NCBI RefSeq assembly: GCF_002994005.1
Contig: NZ_POSN01000006.1
Location: 1-51,301 of the forward strand
Source of the DNA: Apilactobacillus quenuiae
GTDB taxonomy: Bacteria; Bacillota; Bacilli; Lactobacillales; Lactobacillaceae
DNA: 51,301 nucleotides
Reading direction: 5' to 3'
The notes under the pieces were generated by a model that made no database searches, had not been told where the DNA came from, and saw only the letters and a list, made by a program, of their open reading frames with translations. The position numbers and the translations under genes were made by a program. Positions 9,850 to 18,103 of the stretch are shown in pieces. The stretch's first letter is position 1. Each line of letters opens with the position of its first letter.

Positions 9850-10441
9850 ACTTGAATAAATCCCTTCTTAGCTTTAATAACTGCTCAGTTATAATTTCCA
9901 AGCAATCAGCTTTAAATACAATCGTAATAATAAAATCATTAATTAAGAATCCCATGCCTATTACAGTAGGAAAACAATGAAATTTACACTTGAATAAAGA
10001 ATCTGATGTTTTTGTTAGCTTATTAATCCGGTAAATCATAGGATCACATAATAAACCCATGCCTATATATTTGCCTAAACTTTCTTTAAAACTCATTTGG
10101 ATGATCGTCATATATGTTGATAAATCATTTAATTTATCATATTTAGTATATGCGATTAAATTATATTTATTGGACATACGTTGAATGTCTGCTCCAATAA
10201 TCAATTGACTGTTAAACAGAACAATTAAAATATATTGATAGCTATGCGAGATAGACAATCCCAAATTATTGTTGGGCACTAAAAATGGTTTACCATTTTC
10301 ATCTTTGAATAATTTAGCATGATATTGATTATGAATATAATCTAGCACTATTGCATGCTGCTGCTCATAAGAGGGGAATTTATTTTTAATTACTAATAGA
10401 TTGAAATAAAATGCATTAGTATCAAGCTTCATTTGAAACAT
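9803..10441 (-). CDS. Sfp-type 4'-phosphopantetheinyl transferase
   Basis: A 212-residue PPTase that should convert the three carrier domains of this operon from apo to holo form using CoA. Visible signatures are LSISHS, the metal-binding GADIQ (usually GIDIE) and FKESLGKYIGMGL, which holds the catalytic Glu and Lys. The second metal-ligand Glu of the first motif is Gln here. That is unusual, although the human enzyme also uses a variant set. The start overlaps the PhlB-like gene by 20 bases. Confidence 0.78.
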   Translation of the reverse strand: MFQMKLDTNAFYFNLLVIKNKFPSYEQQHAIVLDYIHNQYHAKLFKDENGKPFLVPNNNLGLSISHSYQYILIVLFNSQLIIGADIQRMSNKYNLIAYTKYDKLNDLSTYMTIIQMSFKESLGKYIGMGLLCDPMIYRINKLTKTSDSLFKCKFHCFPTVIGMGFLINDFIITIVFKADCLEIITEQLLKLRRDLFKYENMYDTDAEKNFFR

Positions 10442-10877
10442 CTCTAATAATAAATTTTATTCCATATTGCCAAGTTTGATTACTATCTCTTGCTAAGCGC
10501 CTTAATTCGCTATATACAGGCATACCTGCTTGTGGCTTAATCCCACCAACGTCAACCAATTCACCAATTGTAAAGGGACCTTCTATCAATTGAATAATGG
10601 CCATGTACCTAGCGGTTAAATTACGATAACCGATTACTGTAATTTGTGGAATATTATTTTGCTCTACATTCACAATTTTTCCCTTACCAGAAAACCTTTT
10701 ATCTAATAATTCCCTATGATGACAGAAAGGACAGACCAATCGTTTAGGATAAAAAGATTTTTGACATTGCACACAATATGAACCAACTAATCGATATAAA
10801 CTAGGATAGTTTCTCCATATGGCTAAAGAAGATTTTAAAATAGGATTGCTCACCTGGTCGTAATATTGATTGGCCAA
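10422..10877 (-). CDS. PhlB-like OB-fold/zinc-ribbon acetyltransferase subunit
   Basis: A 151-residue DUF35-type protein. An N-terminal rubredoxin-like zinc ribbon has four cysteines (YCVQCQKSFY and LVCPFCHHRE), followed by an OB-fold. In the 2,4-diacetylphloroglucinol acyltransferase complex the small subunit PhlB bridges PhlA and PhlC, and RtcB plays the matching part in reutericyclin synthesis. Here it sits directly between the thiolase-like gene (2-base gap) and the PPTase gene, preserving the triad. Confidence 0.86.
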   Translation of the reverse strand: MANQYYDQVSNPILKSSLAIWRNYPSLYRLVGSYCVQCQKSFYPKRLVCPFCHHRELLDKRFSGKGKIVNVEQNNIPQITVIGYRNLTARYMAIIQLIEGPFTIGELVDVGGIKPQAGMPVYSELRRLARDSNQTWQYGIKFIIRDVSNEA

Positions 10878-10879
10878 TT

Positions 10880-12085
10880 TTAATCATCTCCATCCATTTT
10901 TGATAATATAACAGCTCCTGCATCGGCATAATAGCCACCCATAAATGTAGAAAGTGCATGGTGAACGGGATTTTGAATTTTTAATCCTTGTTGAGTATTC
11001 GTTAATTGCCGATATAACTCAATAATTCCATATAGACTAGCGGCTCCACTAGCAAAGCCTCGGCCAATATTCCCACCATCCGTATTTACTGGACATTTTC
11101 CATTAACATTAGCTTCTCCATTAATATAAAACATGGGTGCAGTGCCGATTGGACAAATGCCAGTCGCTTCAAGCGCAATGAATTGATTTACAAGTTGATC
11201 ATAAACCTGTACTGTATCGATATCTGTAGGTCGTAGGTTGGCTTGCTTATACGCACGATTGCAAGCAATTTTCAAGGGTAGCCCTTCAGCCAAATCTGAA
11301 ACAGCTTTACTTTGATTATTCATTATTTGCTGATCACTATATCTATGTCCCACATAATGGGAAGTGGATAGCCATGAGCGCCCATGCACAACTACTTTAT
11401 TTTTTCGTCGTGCTTTGACACTCTTGGTTAAAATAATGGCACTTGCGCCCTCACCAGAAGCAAGCGTACAACCTAATGCTGGGAGACTTTTTAAATCATA
11501 ATAGTTACTAATTTTATCAAAATATTTCGCCTCAGGATTATACTTACCATAATTGCGAGCACTCATAGCAACCGCTAGTAGACTTTGATATTGTATGTCC
11601 TTGTTAATATGATGTTTTGCAAAATATTCCGTACCTAACAAAAATGAATCTATATGGGAATAGCCCAAACGATAATCAAATAAGCTATCGGAGCTTAATA
11701 ACATATAATTTTCAAAGGGAATTACGTCCGTCATTTTACCAAAACCAGCAACTAAAACCGTATCGTAATTACCACTTTCAACCATGTCACACCCCTGCAT
11801 AAAAGCTGCATGCGCACTGGCACAATTAGCACTATCCGTAAATGCGGGCAGTGGCGACAGACCAAGGGCATCCACTAAGGTAGGAGCAATCCCTCCATAG
11901 CCCACTTCACCTTCTCCGGTATAAGAAAAAACTGCACCATCAATTTGCTTAGGTGATATATGCGCATTGTCTATGGCTGCATAACTGGCCTCTACGATTA
12001 AGTCTTTAAAACCTTTATCAATATGTGGTTCACCAGGATTAATAGTACAACCGACGCCAATAATAGCGGGCAGCTTTTCATTCAT
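10880..12085 (-). CDS. PhlC-like thiolase-fold C-acetyltransferase subunit
   Basis: A 401-residue SCP-x/thiolase-like protein. The nucleophilic cysteine is in DSANCASAHAAF, corresponding to the catalytic Cys of PhlC. A late NTDGGNIGRGFASGA segment provides a glycine-rich loop typical of the family. With PhlA and PhlB homologues it should form the complex that transfers acetyl to carbon without CoA, in PhlACB and in RtcABC/MucABC of tetramic acid clusters. Second gene of the operon, 22 bases after the PhlA-like gene, with a GGAGAT-like ribosome site. Confidence 0.87.
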   Translation of the reverse strand: MNEKLPAIIGVGCTINPGEPHIDKGFKDLIVEASYAAIDNAHISPKQIDGAVFSYTGEGEVGYGGIAPTLVDALGLSPLPAFTDSANCASAHAAFMQGCDMVESGNYDTVLVAGFGKMTDVIPFENYMLLSSDSLFDYRLGYSHIDSFLLGTEYFAKHHINKDIQYQSLLAVAMSARNYGKYNPEAKYFDKISNYYDLKSLPALGCTLASGEGASAIILTKSVKARRKNKVVVHGRSWLSTSHYVGHRYSDQQIMNNQSKAVSDLAEGLPLKIACNRAYKQANLRPTDIDTVQVYDQLVNQFIALEATGICPIGTAPMFYINGEANVNGKCPVNTDGGNIGRGFASGAASLYGIIELYRQLTNTQQGLKIQNPVHHALSTFMGGYYADAGAVILSKMDGDD

Positions 12086-12107
12086 TGAATGAATCTCCTT
12101 TCAAAAA

Positions 12108-13217
12108 TCACAAAAAAGAATCAAAAGCTTGATTGCTTTGAACCATTTTGTCTTCTGCTTGCAACATTTCAGCATAATTGACTTTAAATTGCGGGTCGCG
12201 ACTGACCTGGCTTAAAGTATTGGCTTGTGATACTTGATGCCAATATTGTTTTATGAAATCAGTAACGGTTAAAGATATACATATTGCTTGTGCTGAATGT
12301 CCGTATGAGATTAACAATATTTTATCGTTAGCATTGGCTTGGCTTAAAGCAACTTGCAAACTCACAAAAGCTCCAGCACATCCAAGTTCTCCTAATTCTT
12401 TGAAGTAACTAATCTCTAATAATTGTTTGGCTGAGATATTTAAGGCCTTAGCTAAACGACTTTTACCATTCAAAGAAACCTCCGGTAGGATAATCTTAGT
12501 GTAATCAGAAACACAACTTTTACTTTTAGCTAAACAAGTTTTAAAGGCTTTAACGCAATGTTTAATCATACCTTCATCAATAATTTTAGAATTTAACGAT
12601 GTTAAGTTTCTAAAAAAGCGTTCGTCCTCTGGTCTAGCCACTTCTGGGAAATCCGAGCTAATACAAGTAACTTGATCAATGGTAGCTATAACATTATCAT
12701 TGCCTAAATAAATGCTAGCGGCCGCTGACCCCGCATAGTATTCTCTTAGATTTCCTGGTTCAATATGTCTTCCTAAAGTATCGCTACCCACTACTAACAC
12801 ATTTTTACTGATTTTCGCATGAATTAAACTATAAGCATTTACTAGGCCCATCACAGCACCATTTTCTGTATCTTGAATATCTTGAGCCCATACTTTTGAA
12901 TTTTCTAAGAACATTTCTTTCAGTTGAATAGCATTACACCTATACAGCTCCGGCATAGTGGTACTACCCAAAATTAAACTATCCAAATGAGGAATTTTAG
13001 GTGCTAAATATTCACAGCGGATCATTTTATTAATCGCTGCCATCGCTAACGTTAAAGCATCTTCATCACAGCCAATCACATTGCGGGATTCAATGCCAAT
13101 TTGTGCTTTTAAAAAATGCCAATTCGAATTATGCCAAAAATTTAAAATCGTTTGACTCGCAATCCAATGCTTTGGAATATAATTGCTCATACCTACAATG
13201 CCAATGGCATTATCCAT
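12108..13217 (-). CDS. PhlA-like HMG-CoA-synthase-fold subunit, first gene of operon
   Basis: A 369-residue KAS III/HMG-CoA-synthase-like protein. The position where HMG-CoA synthases carry the reactive cysteine (NACYGG) reads ENGAVMG here, so this subunit lacks the nucleophile. That fits PhlA, where catalysis resides in PhlC. A GSDTLGRH and YYAGSAAASIYLG core is present. It starts at ATG 13217 behind a near-perfect AAGGAGGTG site, directly under a promoter and palindromic operator, and so heads the 11.7-kb operon that ends at 1528. Confidence 0.85.
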   Translation of the reverse strand: MDNAIGIVGMSNYIPKHWIASQTILNFWHNSNWHFLKAQIGIESRNVIGCDEDALTLAMAAINKMIRCEYLAPKIPHLDSLILGSTTMPELYRCNAIQLKEMFLENSKVWAQDIQDTENGAVMGLVNAYSLIHAKISKNVLVVGSDTLGRHIEPGNLREYYAGSAAASIYLGNDNVIATIDQVTCISSDFPEVARPEDERFFRNLTSLNSKIIDEGMIKHCVKAFKTCLAKSKSCVSDYTKIILPEVSLNGKSRLAKALNISAKQLLEISYFKELGELGCAGAFVSLQVALSQANANDKILLISYGHSAQAICISLTVTDFIKQYWHQVSQANTLSQVSRDPQFKVNYAEMLQAEDKMVQSNQAFDSFL

Positions 13218-13235
13218 AACTTCACCTCCTTTAGA

Positions 13236-13251
13236 GGTAACAGATGTTACC
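13236..13251. promoter_or_regulatory. Palindromic operator, likely TetR site
   Basis: GGTAACAGATGTTACC: two perfect 7-base inverted half-sites around a 2-base centre. It starts 13 bases downstream of the -10 box of the biosynthetic operon, near its transcription start, in the gap between the operon and a divergent tetR gene. A repressor here would block operon transcription. Which of the two TetR proteins binds is not shown by the sequence. Confidence 0.7.
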
Positions 13252-13264
13252 CTTTCTTAAATAA

Positions 13265-13293
13265 ACAATACCGCAAGCACCTTTTAAAATCAA
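13265..13293 (-). promoter_or_regulatory. Promoter of the biosynthetic operon
   Basis: On the minus strand TTGATT (13288-13293) and TATTGT (13265-13270) are separated by 17 bases. The start site would fall close to the GGTAACA palindrome at 13236-13251. A TATAAT at 13310-13315 on the plus strand can serve the divergent tetR gene. Confidence 0.65.
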
Positions 13294-13349
13294 CATAAAT
13301 ATGTAATGCTATAATTATGTATTTTTTGCATTTAAGGAGCATATAGAAC

Positions 13350-13904
13350 ATGAACAAATCAGCAATACGCAGTGAAGAAAGGATTGTAAATGCATTTTTT
13401 AAACTACTTGATCAAAATGATATTTACAATATATCAGTAGTAAAAATTTGCGAGGTAGCACAAGTTTCTAGAAAAACTTTTTATAAACATTTTAGTGTGA
13501 AGGAAGACATTATTGAGCGTTTTTTTGAAACTAAAGGGCAACACTATTTGAACAGTTTGAAATACAAAAGATTTAATAGTTTTAATGAAGTTATTGTTTA
13601 TTATTTTGAATTTTGGAACCAATATAAAAGAGAAATGCAAACATTGCTCAAAAATAATATGATGGCTCCATTTTTCAATCCCAATTTGCAACCTTTTTAT
13701 GAGATATACAGGAATTTAAATTTTCCTTGGCATTCCGCAACCAAAAAAAATGAGATCGCAATTGTTTCTTATTTTTTCTCTGGAGGTTTGCAAAGTTTAT
13801 ATTTATATATTTTAAAAAACGATTGTCCAAACAAAATCAATATTATTGCATCAACTTTAATGCAAGCTTTTGCTAAAATTAGTTCCAAAAATAATTTGGC
13901 ATAA
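13350..13904 (+). CDS. TetR-family transcriptional regulator
   Basis: A 184-residue TetR regulator. The N-terminal helix-turn-helix is in ISVVKICEVAQVSRKTFYKHFSVKEDI, followed by a helical ligand-binding part. It diverges from the biosynthetic operon, sharing the intergenic palindrome, so it is the prime candidate for control of that operon. The ligand is unknown but could be the product. It converges on a second tetR gene with a shared terminator. Confidence 0.88.
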   Translation: MNKSAIRSEERIVNAFFKLLDQNDIYNISVVKICEVAQVSRKTFYKHFSVKEDIIERFFETKGQHYLNSLKYKRFNSFNEVIVYYFEFWNQYKREMQTLLKNNMMAPFFNPNLQPFYEIYRNLNFPWHSATKKNEIAIVSYFFSGGLQSLYLYILKNDCPNKINIIASTLMQAFAKISSKNNLA

Positions 13905-13937
13905 AAAAACAAGGAAGAAATCTTCCTTGTTTTTTTA
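13903..13937. terminator. Bidirectional terminator between two tetR genes
   Basis: A perfect inverted repeat (core ACAAGGAAGA / TCTTCCTTGT, 2-base loop) is flanked by an A run on the left and a T run on the right, so it can stop transcription from both converging tetR genes. Confidence 0.88.
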
Positions 13938-14501
13938 TTATATTTTTTTAATTGCATCATAAATAATTCGCGTTAGCTCGTTAGGGCTAATCGCTTTTTC
14001 ATCCATCAACCAACGGCTCACGATATTGATATAGCCACCTAAGAAAAAATCAAAAACATATCCTAATTCATGATCATTTTCTTCAATGTGCCAAGGCATT
14101 TTAAATGTATGATACATCTTATCTGAATAATTTGAATACACCGCAAAAAGCCGGGAAAACAAATTTTGCTGAATTAAAATTTGGGCTAGTTCTCGATGAT
14201 TCCACCAGAAATTTAAAAATATTTTAATAATATCATTGAATTCAATGCGCATAGTTTTTTGCTCAATAGTCTGTTGTAATATGAAAAAATATTCATTAAC
14301 TGAGCATTCAAATACAAATTTTAAAAGCTCATTTTTATTCCTAAAGAACCGATAAAAAGTTCGTCTTGATAAATCAGCATTTTTAGCAATTTCCATTACC
14401 GTAATACTTTCATAACTTTTTTGTTTCATAATGCTAAGCAACGACGTACTTAGCCATTGCTTGGACATAACACTTATATTATTTTGACCATTAATTTCCA
14501 T
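13938..14501 (-). CDS. TetR-family regulator beside the exporter
   Basis: A 187-residue TetR protein with the HTH segment ITVMEIAKNADLSRRTFYRFF. It diverges from the MFS exporter. A dyad at 14523-14540 covers the likely -10 box of this gene, which fits autoregulation and control of the exporter. Its C-terminal region (FNDIIKIFLNFWWNHRELAQ) resembles that of the neighbouring TetR, so the two may be old duplicates. Confidence 0.87.
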   Translation of the reverse strand: MEINGQNNISVMSKQWLSTSLLSIMKQKSYESITVMEIAKNADLSRRTFYRFFRNKNELLKFVFECSVNEYFFILQQTIEQKTMRIEFNDIIKIFLNFWWNHRELAQILIQQNLFSRLFAVYSNYSDKMYHTFKMPWHIEENDHELGYVFDFFLGGYINIVSRWLMDEKAISPNELTRIIYDAIKKI

Positions 14502-14522
14502 AAATTACCTCACTGTCACACA

Positions 14523-14540
14523 TGCTAAGTATATGTAGCA
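14523..14540. promoter_or_regulatory. Imperfect dyad, candidate TetR operator at exporter
   Basis: TGCTAAGTATATGTAGCA: seven of nine base pairs match as an inverted repeat. On the minus strand it contains TATACT, a plausible -10 box for the tetR gene starting at 14501. It lies 15 bases upstream of the exporter's -35 box. Confidence 0.55.
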
Positions 14541-14555
14541 CTTGCCTAGATTCTA

Positions 14556-14584
14556 TTGACTAATTTTTTCATATTAACTATATT
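14556..14584 (+). promoter_or_regulatory. Exporter promoter
   Basis: TTGACT (14556-14561) and TATATT (14579-14584) are separated by exactly 17 bases. This is a near-consensus vegetative promoter reading into the MFS exporter gene. Confidence 0.75.
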
Positions 14585-14665
14585 AAAAAAAGTGTTAGGT
14601 TACAAGTGAGACATGAAAGATTTATTCATCGAATTGTTTGTATGCCGACCAAAATATAGAAAGAA

Positions 14666-16405
14666 GTGAGGACATTGTTAAAGAAAAAGCTGATTTTACC
14701 TGTTTTAATGCTTGGTTCTTTGTTATGTATGATGGATGTTTCTGTCATGACTATTTTATTGCCTGAGATTCAAAATGCTTTTAATCAAAGTTTAGAAAAC
14801 CTATCTTGGACTATAAATATTTATACCATTGTATTTGCTACATTGATTATTCCATTTGGCCGTATTGCCGAGAGAATTGGGCAAAATAAATTCGTATTTA
14901 TTGGATTGTTTGTCTTTGGATTGGGATCATTATTATCCGGTTATTCACCCAATTTAACATTCATGTTAGTTGCCCGTTTTATTCAAAGTGTCGGAGCTTC
15001 AGCCATTATTCCCACAAGTATGGTAATTGGGATTTCCAATTTCAGCGTAGAAAAGCGGCATAAAGTTGTAGGTGCATTGGCAGGTTCACAAGGCTTAGCC
15101 GTTGCAATTGGACCCAGTTTTGGGGGTTGGATTTCACAATCTTGGGGTTGGAACTGGGTATTTTATGTCAATGTACCCATTGTAATTCTAGCGATGATCA
15201 TTTTTGCAATGATTTTACCCATGAAAAATGAAAAAACCAGTCCAATAAAAATAGACTATCTAGGTTCCATTTTGAGCATGATAACATTATTTTCTCTGTC
15301 ACTAGGGCTCATTCAAGGAAACAAATGGGGCTGGTCATCAGTTGCAATTATTTCATTATTCATAATTTCAGCAATTGCATTTATCACTTTTATTACCGTA
15401 GAAATGAAATTAGAGCATCCAATGATTGATATGAATTTGTTTAAAGAGAGAAATTTTAATGGGGCTGGATTATCTTTAGTTTCCGCTAACTTTTTATTGG
15501 GTGGGTTTGTTGCTTTAATTCCAACTTTTCTAACCAAGATTCATGGCGAAAGTGAATTGCAAGCTGCTTTATTAATAACACCATATTCAATTGCCGTTAT
15601 GTTTTCAACTATTTTATCATCATTGCTAATTAAAAGGGTCAATAAAAAGCTCTTTATTTTCTTGGGATTCATAAGTATTGCTATAGGCTATTACTTCTTT
15701 TCTATTATACCGGTGGATAACAATTTCAAGAATTTATTAATTGGCGCTATAATCCTAGGGATTGGTTATGGAATGGTCGCCGCAACTGCTAATATTCTAG
15801 CCGTTGCTAATTTTAAAGGGAGCTTATTAACTGAATCGCAAAGTGTTGCTAATGTATTAAGACAAATTGGTATGGTTTTAGCAATTGCCATTTTTATGAC
15901 CATTTTATCGGGAAACGTTCAAACAGCAAAAACAAATACCATAACCTATGCTCATAATCAAATTACTAAGATTGACTTGCCTTCTGACAAGAAACAAACA
16001 ATTAGAAACAAAATTGATGATAAATTAGATACTAAAAGTAACAAAGTTAATAATGTAAATAGTTCTGTTAGTTTCACTCCTGTTAAGGTTAATGCGGACA
16101 AGAGAAATAAGATTATTAATCAAATATATTTAAAAAAGATGGCTGCAATAAATCATCAAACAATTATGCCTCAAAACTTCAAACAAATATTAAAGGCTAA
16201 CATTACAAAGGACGTAAATAGAAAAATCGATGCTAAGGTCAATAAGGTAAATCGGAATGTTAATAATTTAATTTCAGATGTTAAGCAACATATTAAACAT
16301 CAAATGAATGATGCCTTTTTAAACGTATACAGAATAATGATGTGGTTACCTATTATTTCAGTTTTAACAATTCCAATTTTCAAATTTCGCACAAAACGTA
16401 AATAA
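14666..16405 (+). CDS. MFS drug exporter, DHA2 (14-helix) family
   Basis: A 579-residue EmrB/QacA-type proton antiporter. The first helix is followed by DVSVMTILLPEIQ, motif A is seen in GRIAERIGQ and motif C in VAIGPSFGGWI. It probably exports the cluster product and so gives self-protection, as proposed for RtcT. Between the last two helices there is an unusually long, lysine/asparagine-rich and non-hydrophobic stretch of about 140 residues (about 420-555), probably outside the cell. The start is either GTG 14666 or TTG 14675; neither has an ideal ribosome site. Confidence 0.87.
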   Translation: MRTLLKKKLILPVLMLGSLLCMMDVSVMTILLPEIQNAFNQSLENLSWTINIYTIVFATLIIPFGRIAERIGQNKFVFIGLFVFGLGSLLSGYSPNLTFMLVARFIQSVGASAIIPTSMVIGISNFSVEKRHKVVGALAGSQGLAVAIGPSFGGWISQSWGWNWVFYVNVPIVILAMIIFAMILPMKNEKTSPIKIDYLGSILSMITLFSLSLGLIQGNKWGWSSVAIISLFIISAIAFITFITVEMKLEHPMIDMNLFKERNFNGAGLSLVSANFLLGGFVALIPTFLTKIHGESELQAALLITPYSIAVMFSTILSSLLIKRVNKKLFIFLGFISIAIGYYFFSIIPVDNNFKNLLIGAIILGIGYGMVAATANILAVANFKGSLLTESQSVANVLRQIGMVLAIAIFMTILSGNVQTAKTNTITYAHNQITKIDLPSDKKQTIRNKIDDKLDTKSNKVNNVNSSVSFTPVKVNADKRNKIINQIYLKKMAAINHQTIMPQNFKQILKANITKDVNRKIDAKVNKVNRNVNNLISDVKQHIKHQMNDAFLNVYRIMMWLPIISVLTIPIFKFRTKRK

Positions 16406-16549
16406 GAAAACTCAAAATGCTAAAGTACCTTAAGATAATGAACTAAAGGCATGCAATAATGCGTATGCTGTATTGGAAATAACCGTGCGAATATTTCTAA
16501 TGCAAAATACTATGAAAAAGTAACTTTTCTTGAATACCTTTAGATAATT

Positions 16550-16584
16550 AAAAAGTGTAATGCTTTAGGCATTACACTTTTTAA
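16550..16584 (+). terminator. Terminator downstream of exporter
   Basis: AAAAAGTGTAATGC pairs with GCATTACACTTTTT across a 5-base loop, with T residues at the end. The 140 bases between the exporter and this hairpin hold only a short frame ending NAKYYEKVTFLEYL, possibly a gene fragment. Confidence 0.8.
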
Positions 16585-16733
16585 TATTATATTGTTTAAA
16601 CAAGAAAACCAGTACTAGTTTATGTAACATATAAAAATTATTACTTAAACATCAAATGGTTCATTAGAATTATATTTTATAGCATAATAATTATTTTTAT
16701 CGTAATATTTATAAAAAAAGGTTGGTGATTAAT

Positions 16734-16892
16734 ATGGATAAAAAAGAGCTAAGTATTATTCAAGTAGAAGACATGGTTTCCAATTGGCTAAATAGTAATA
16801 AAAAGGATTACAGGATTAAAAATGTGCAACAAACAACGCCTTGGGTTCCTAATGATGAAATCGTTCTATCAATCAGATGTAAAAGAAAATAA
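16734..16892 (+). CDS. Small hypothetical protein (52 aa)
   Basis: A short frame starting MDKKELSIIQVEDMV, 6 bases after a GGTTGGTGA ribosome site. It contains a region like NVQQTTPWVPNDEIVLSI and ends in a basic CKRK. I do not recognise it. Composition is protein-like, neither membrane nor secreted. It stands alone between the exporter terminator and the next gene, which is on the opposite strand. Confidence 0.45.
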   Translation: MDKKELSIIQVEDMVSNWLNSNKKDYRIKNVQQTTPWVPNDEIVLSIRCKRK

Positions 16893-17000
16893 GTGAACAT
16901 TTAATAATTTTAATGCAATGAATCATAATAAAATCTAATATTTTATGTGGAATCATGATAAATATATTTGTATAATTTAAGTGTAAAATGTTTTTATACC

Positions 17001-17276
17001 TTATTTCATATATTTTTTATTGTTATCAAAAGCCCCCTCAACATTATTTATTGAAGAGGCTTTTTCATAATTATGATATCGCATCTCTTGATAATGAATG
17101 GCATTATCTAAAGATGTAATCGTGAATTTGTTTTCTGGACGCGGCTGTTGTTCATCTAACTTATTTAAATGTTGTTTAACAAATTTAAGCACATCTATTA
17201 CTTGACAACCATTAACCCCCACTTCTTTAATAGTTCCTTCTTGCCATTTAACCTTAATATATTCATCTTTAATCAT
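17001..17276 (-). CDS. Small protein resembling Acb2/Tad1 hairpin-domain phage proteins
   Basis: A 91-residue protein. A short N-terminal beta part (YIKVKWQEGTIKEVGVNGCQ) is followed by two predicted helices around PRPENKFTITSLDNAIHYQEM. The ENxxxITxLxxAxxxxxxR pattern recalls small Gram-positive phage proteins of the Acb2 (anti-CBASS cyclic-nucleotide sponge) hairpin family. This is recognition by pattern only. The 3' end contains a strong inverted repeat (17029-17067), an odd place for a hairpin. A terminase remnant nearby supports a phage origin. Confidence 0.5.
   Translation of the reverse strand: MIKDEYIKVKWQEGTIKEVGVNGCQVIDVLKFVKQHLNKLDEQQPRPENKFTITSLDNAIHYQEMRYHNYEKASSINNVEGAFDNNKKYMK
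17029..17067 (-). terminator. Terminator-like hairpin inside the 3' end of the preceding gene
   Basis: AAAGCC and GGCTTT arms with an inner TCAA/TTGA pairing and short T runs at both sides. It lies 25 bases before the stop codon of the Acb2-like frame, so it may act as a terminator reached after most of the gene, or the frame may have been extended through an older terminator. Confidence 0.45.
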
Positions 17277-17726
17277 TCAATCACGTCCTCATTATTGTTG
17301 ATATATTAAAAAGCATACGACTGCTGCAGAATAATGTATTGTTATAACATTGTTTATCAATAACTTATATCTTAAAACTTTGTTATAGCATAAAATATAT
17401 TATTTTATATTGATTGACTTCCGTAATGATTGTTAGGCTACTAGATAATTATTAAAATATGTTATTAGTACATTATATTCACATAATTATAAAGTCAATA
17501 TGAATTCTAATTTATTTTAAAGAGCTTATATAGTTTTATAAAAAATGGACATATCTAAGATAAAAGTTTAGAGAATAAATCAAAAATCATCTTCAAACCT
17601 TTTCAATCCATCATATAATCTGATCATAAATGGCAATTTTCACTCAGAAAAATCTTTCTACTTGATCTTGACATATGATATTTCATAAATTATTAAGTCC
17701 ATAGTGATTTAGTGGCTGTTATATAT

Positions 17727-18100
17727 AAAAAGGCAGTCAACTTAATGACTACCTAATACTATGAATTATCGGAAATGCATGACTCTAATATAACATAAGT
17801 ACATTATTTGATACCAATATACAAAACATTTGAAATGAAAAGTTTGTATAGTTTTATATAATAGAGAAGTATTCGATAATAAAGATTCTAAAGGTTTGTT
17901 TTTGTTATTGAATACAAACGTGTCAATGTTCAATATTCCCCGTTTGAATGTTGTTCTCCTAAAAGTAGGTGCGATGCTTAACGCATTGTGCCTATTTTTA
18001 TTGTAAATAACATAAAATATACTATCATAAATCAGATAAACAACTATAATTATTTTATTTGATAAATATATACATAGTAATTGAAATTAATAAAATAACT
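17727..18100 (+). repeat. sRNA/peptide repeat module, copy 1
   Basis: First of six related segments (others near 26928, 28709, 29505, 30055, 48893). It has an inverted repeat at its left edge, then TTGAA about 21-25 bases before TATAAT (17857-17862), a first hairpin built on GTATTCGATAATAA, a second hairpin on AGTAGGTGCGATGC ending in a T run near 18000, and an AT-rich tail ending TTGAAATTAATAAA. The peptide frames seen in other copies are absent here. The remaining bases 17277-17726 hold no gene I can support. Confidence 0.6.
17869..18002 (+). ncRNA. Candidate small RNA, repeat copy 1
   Basis: Predicted transcript of about 134 nt from 7 bases after a TATAAT to the T run of a terminator hairpin. 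Two hairpins: one closing GTATTC with GAATAC, and one closing AAAAGTAGG(T)GC with GCCTATTTTT. Its conservation in six copies supports a real unit. Function unknown. Confidence 0.4.
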
Positions 18101-18103
18101 AGC

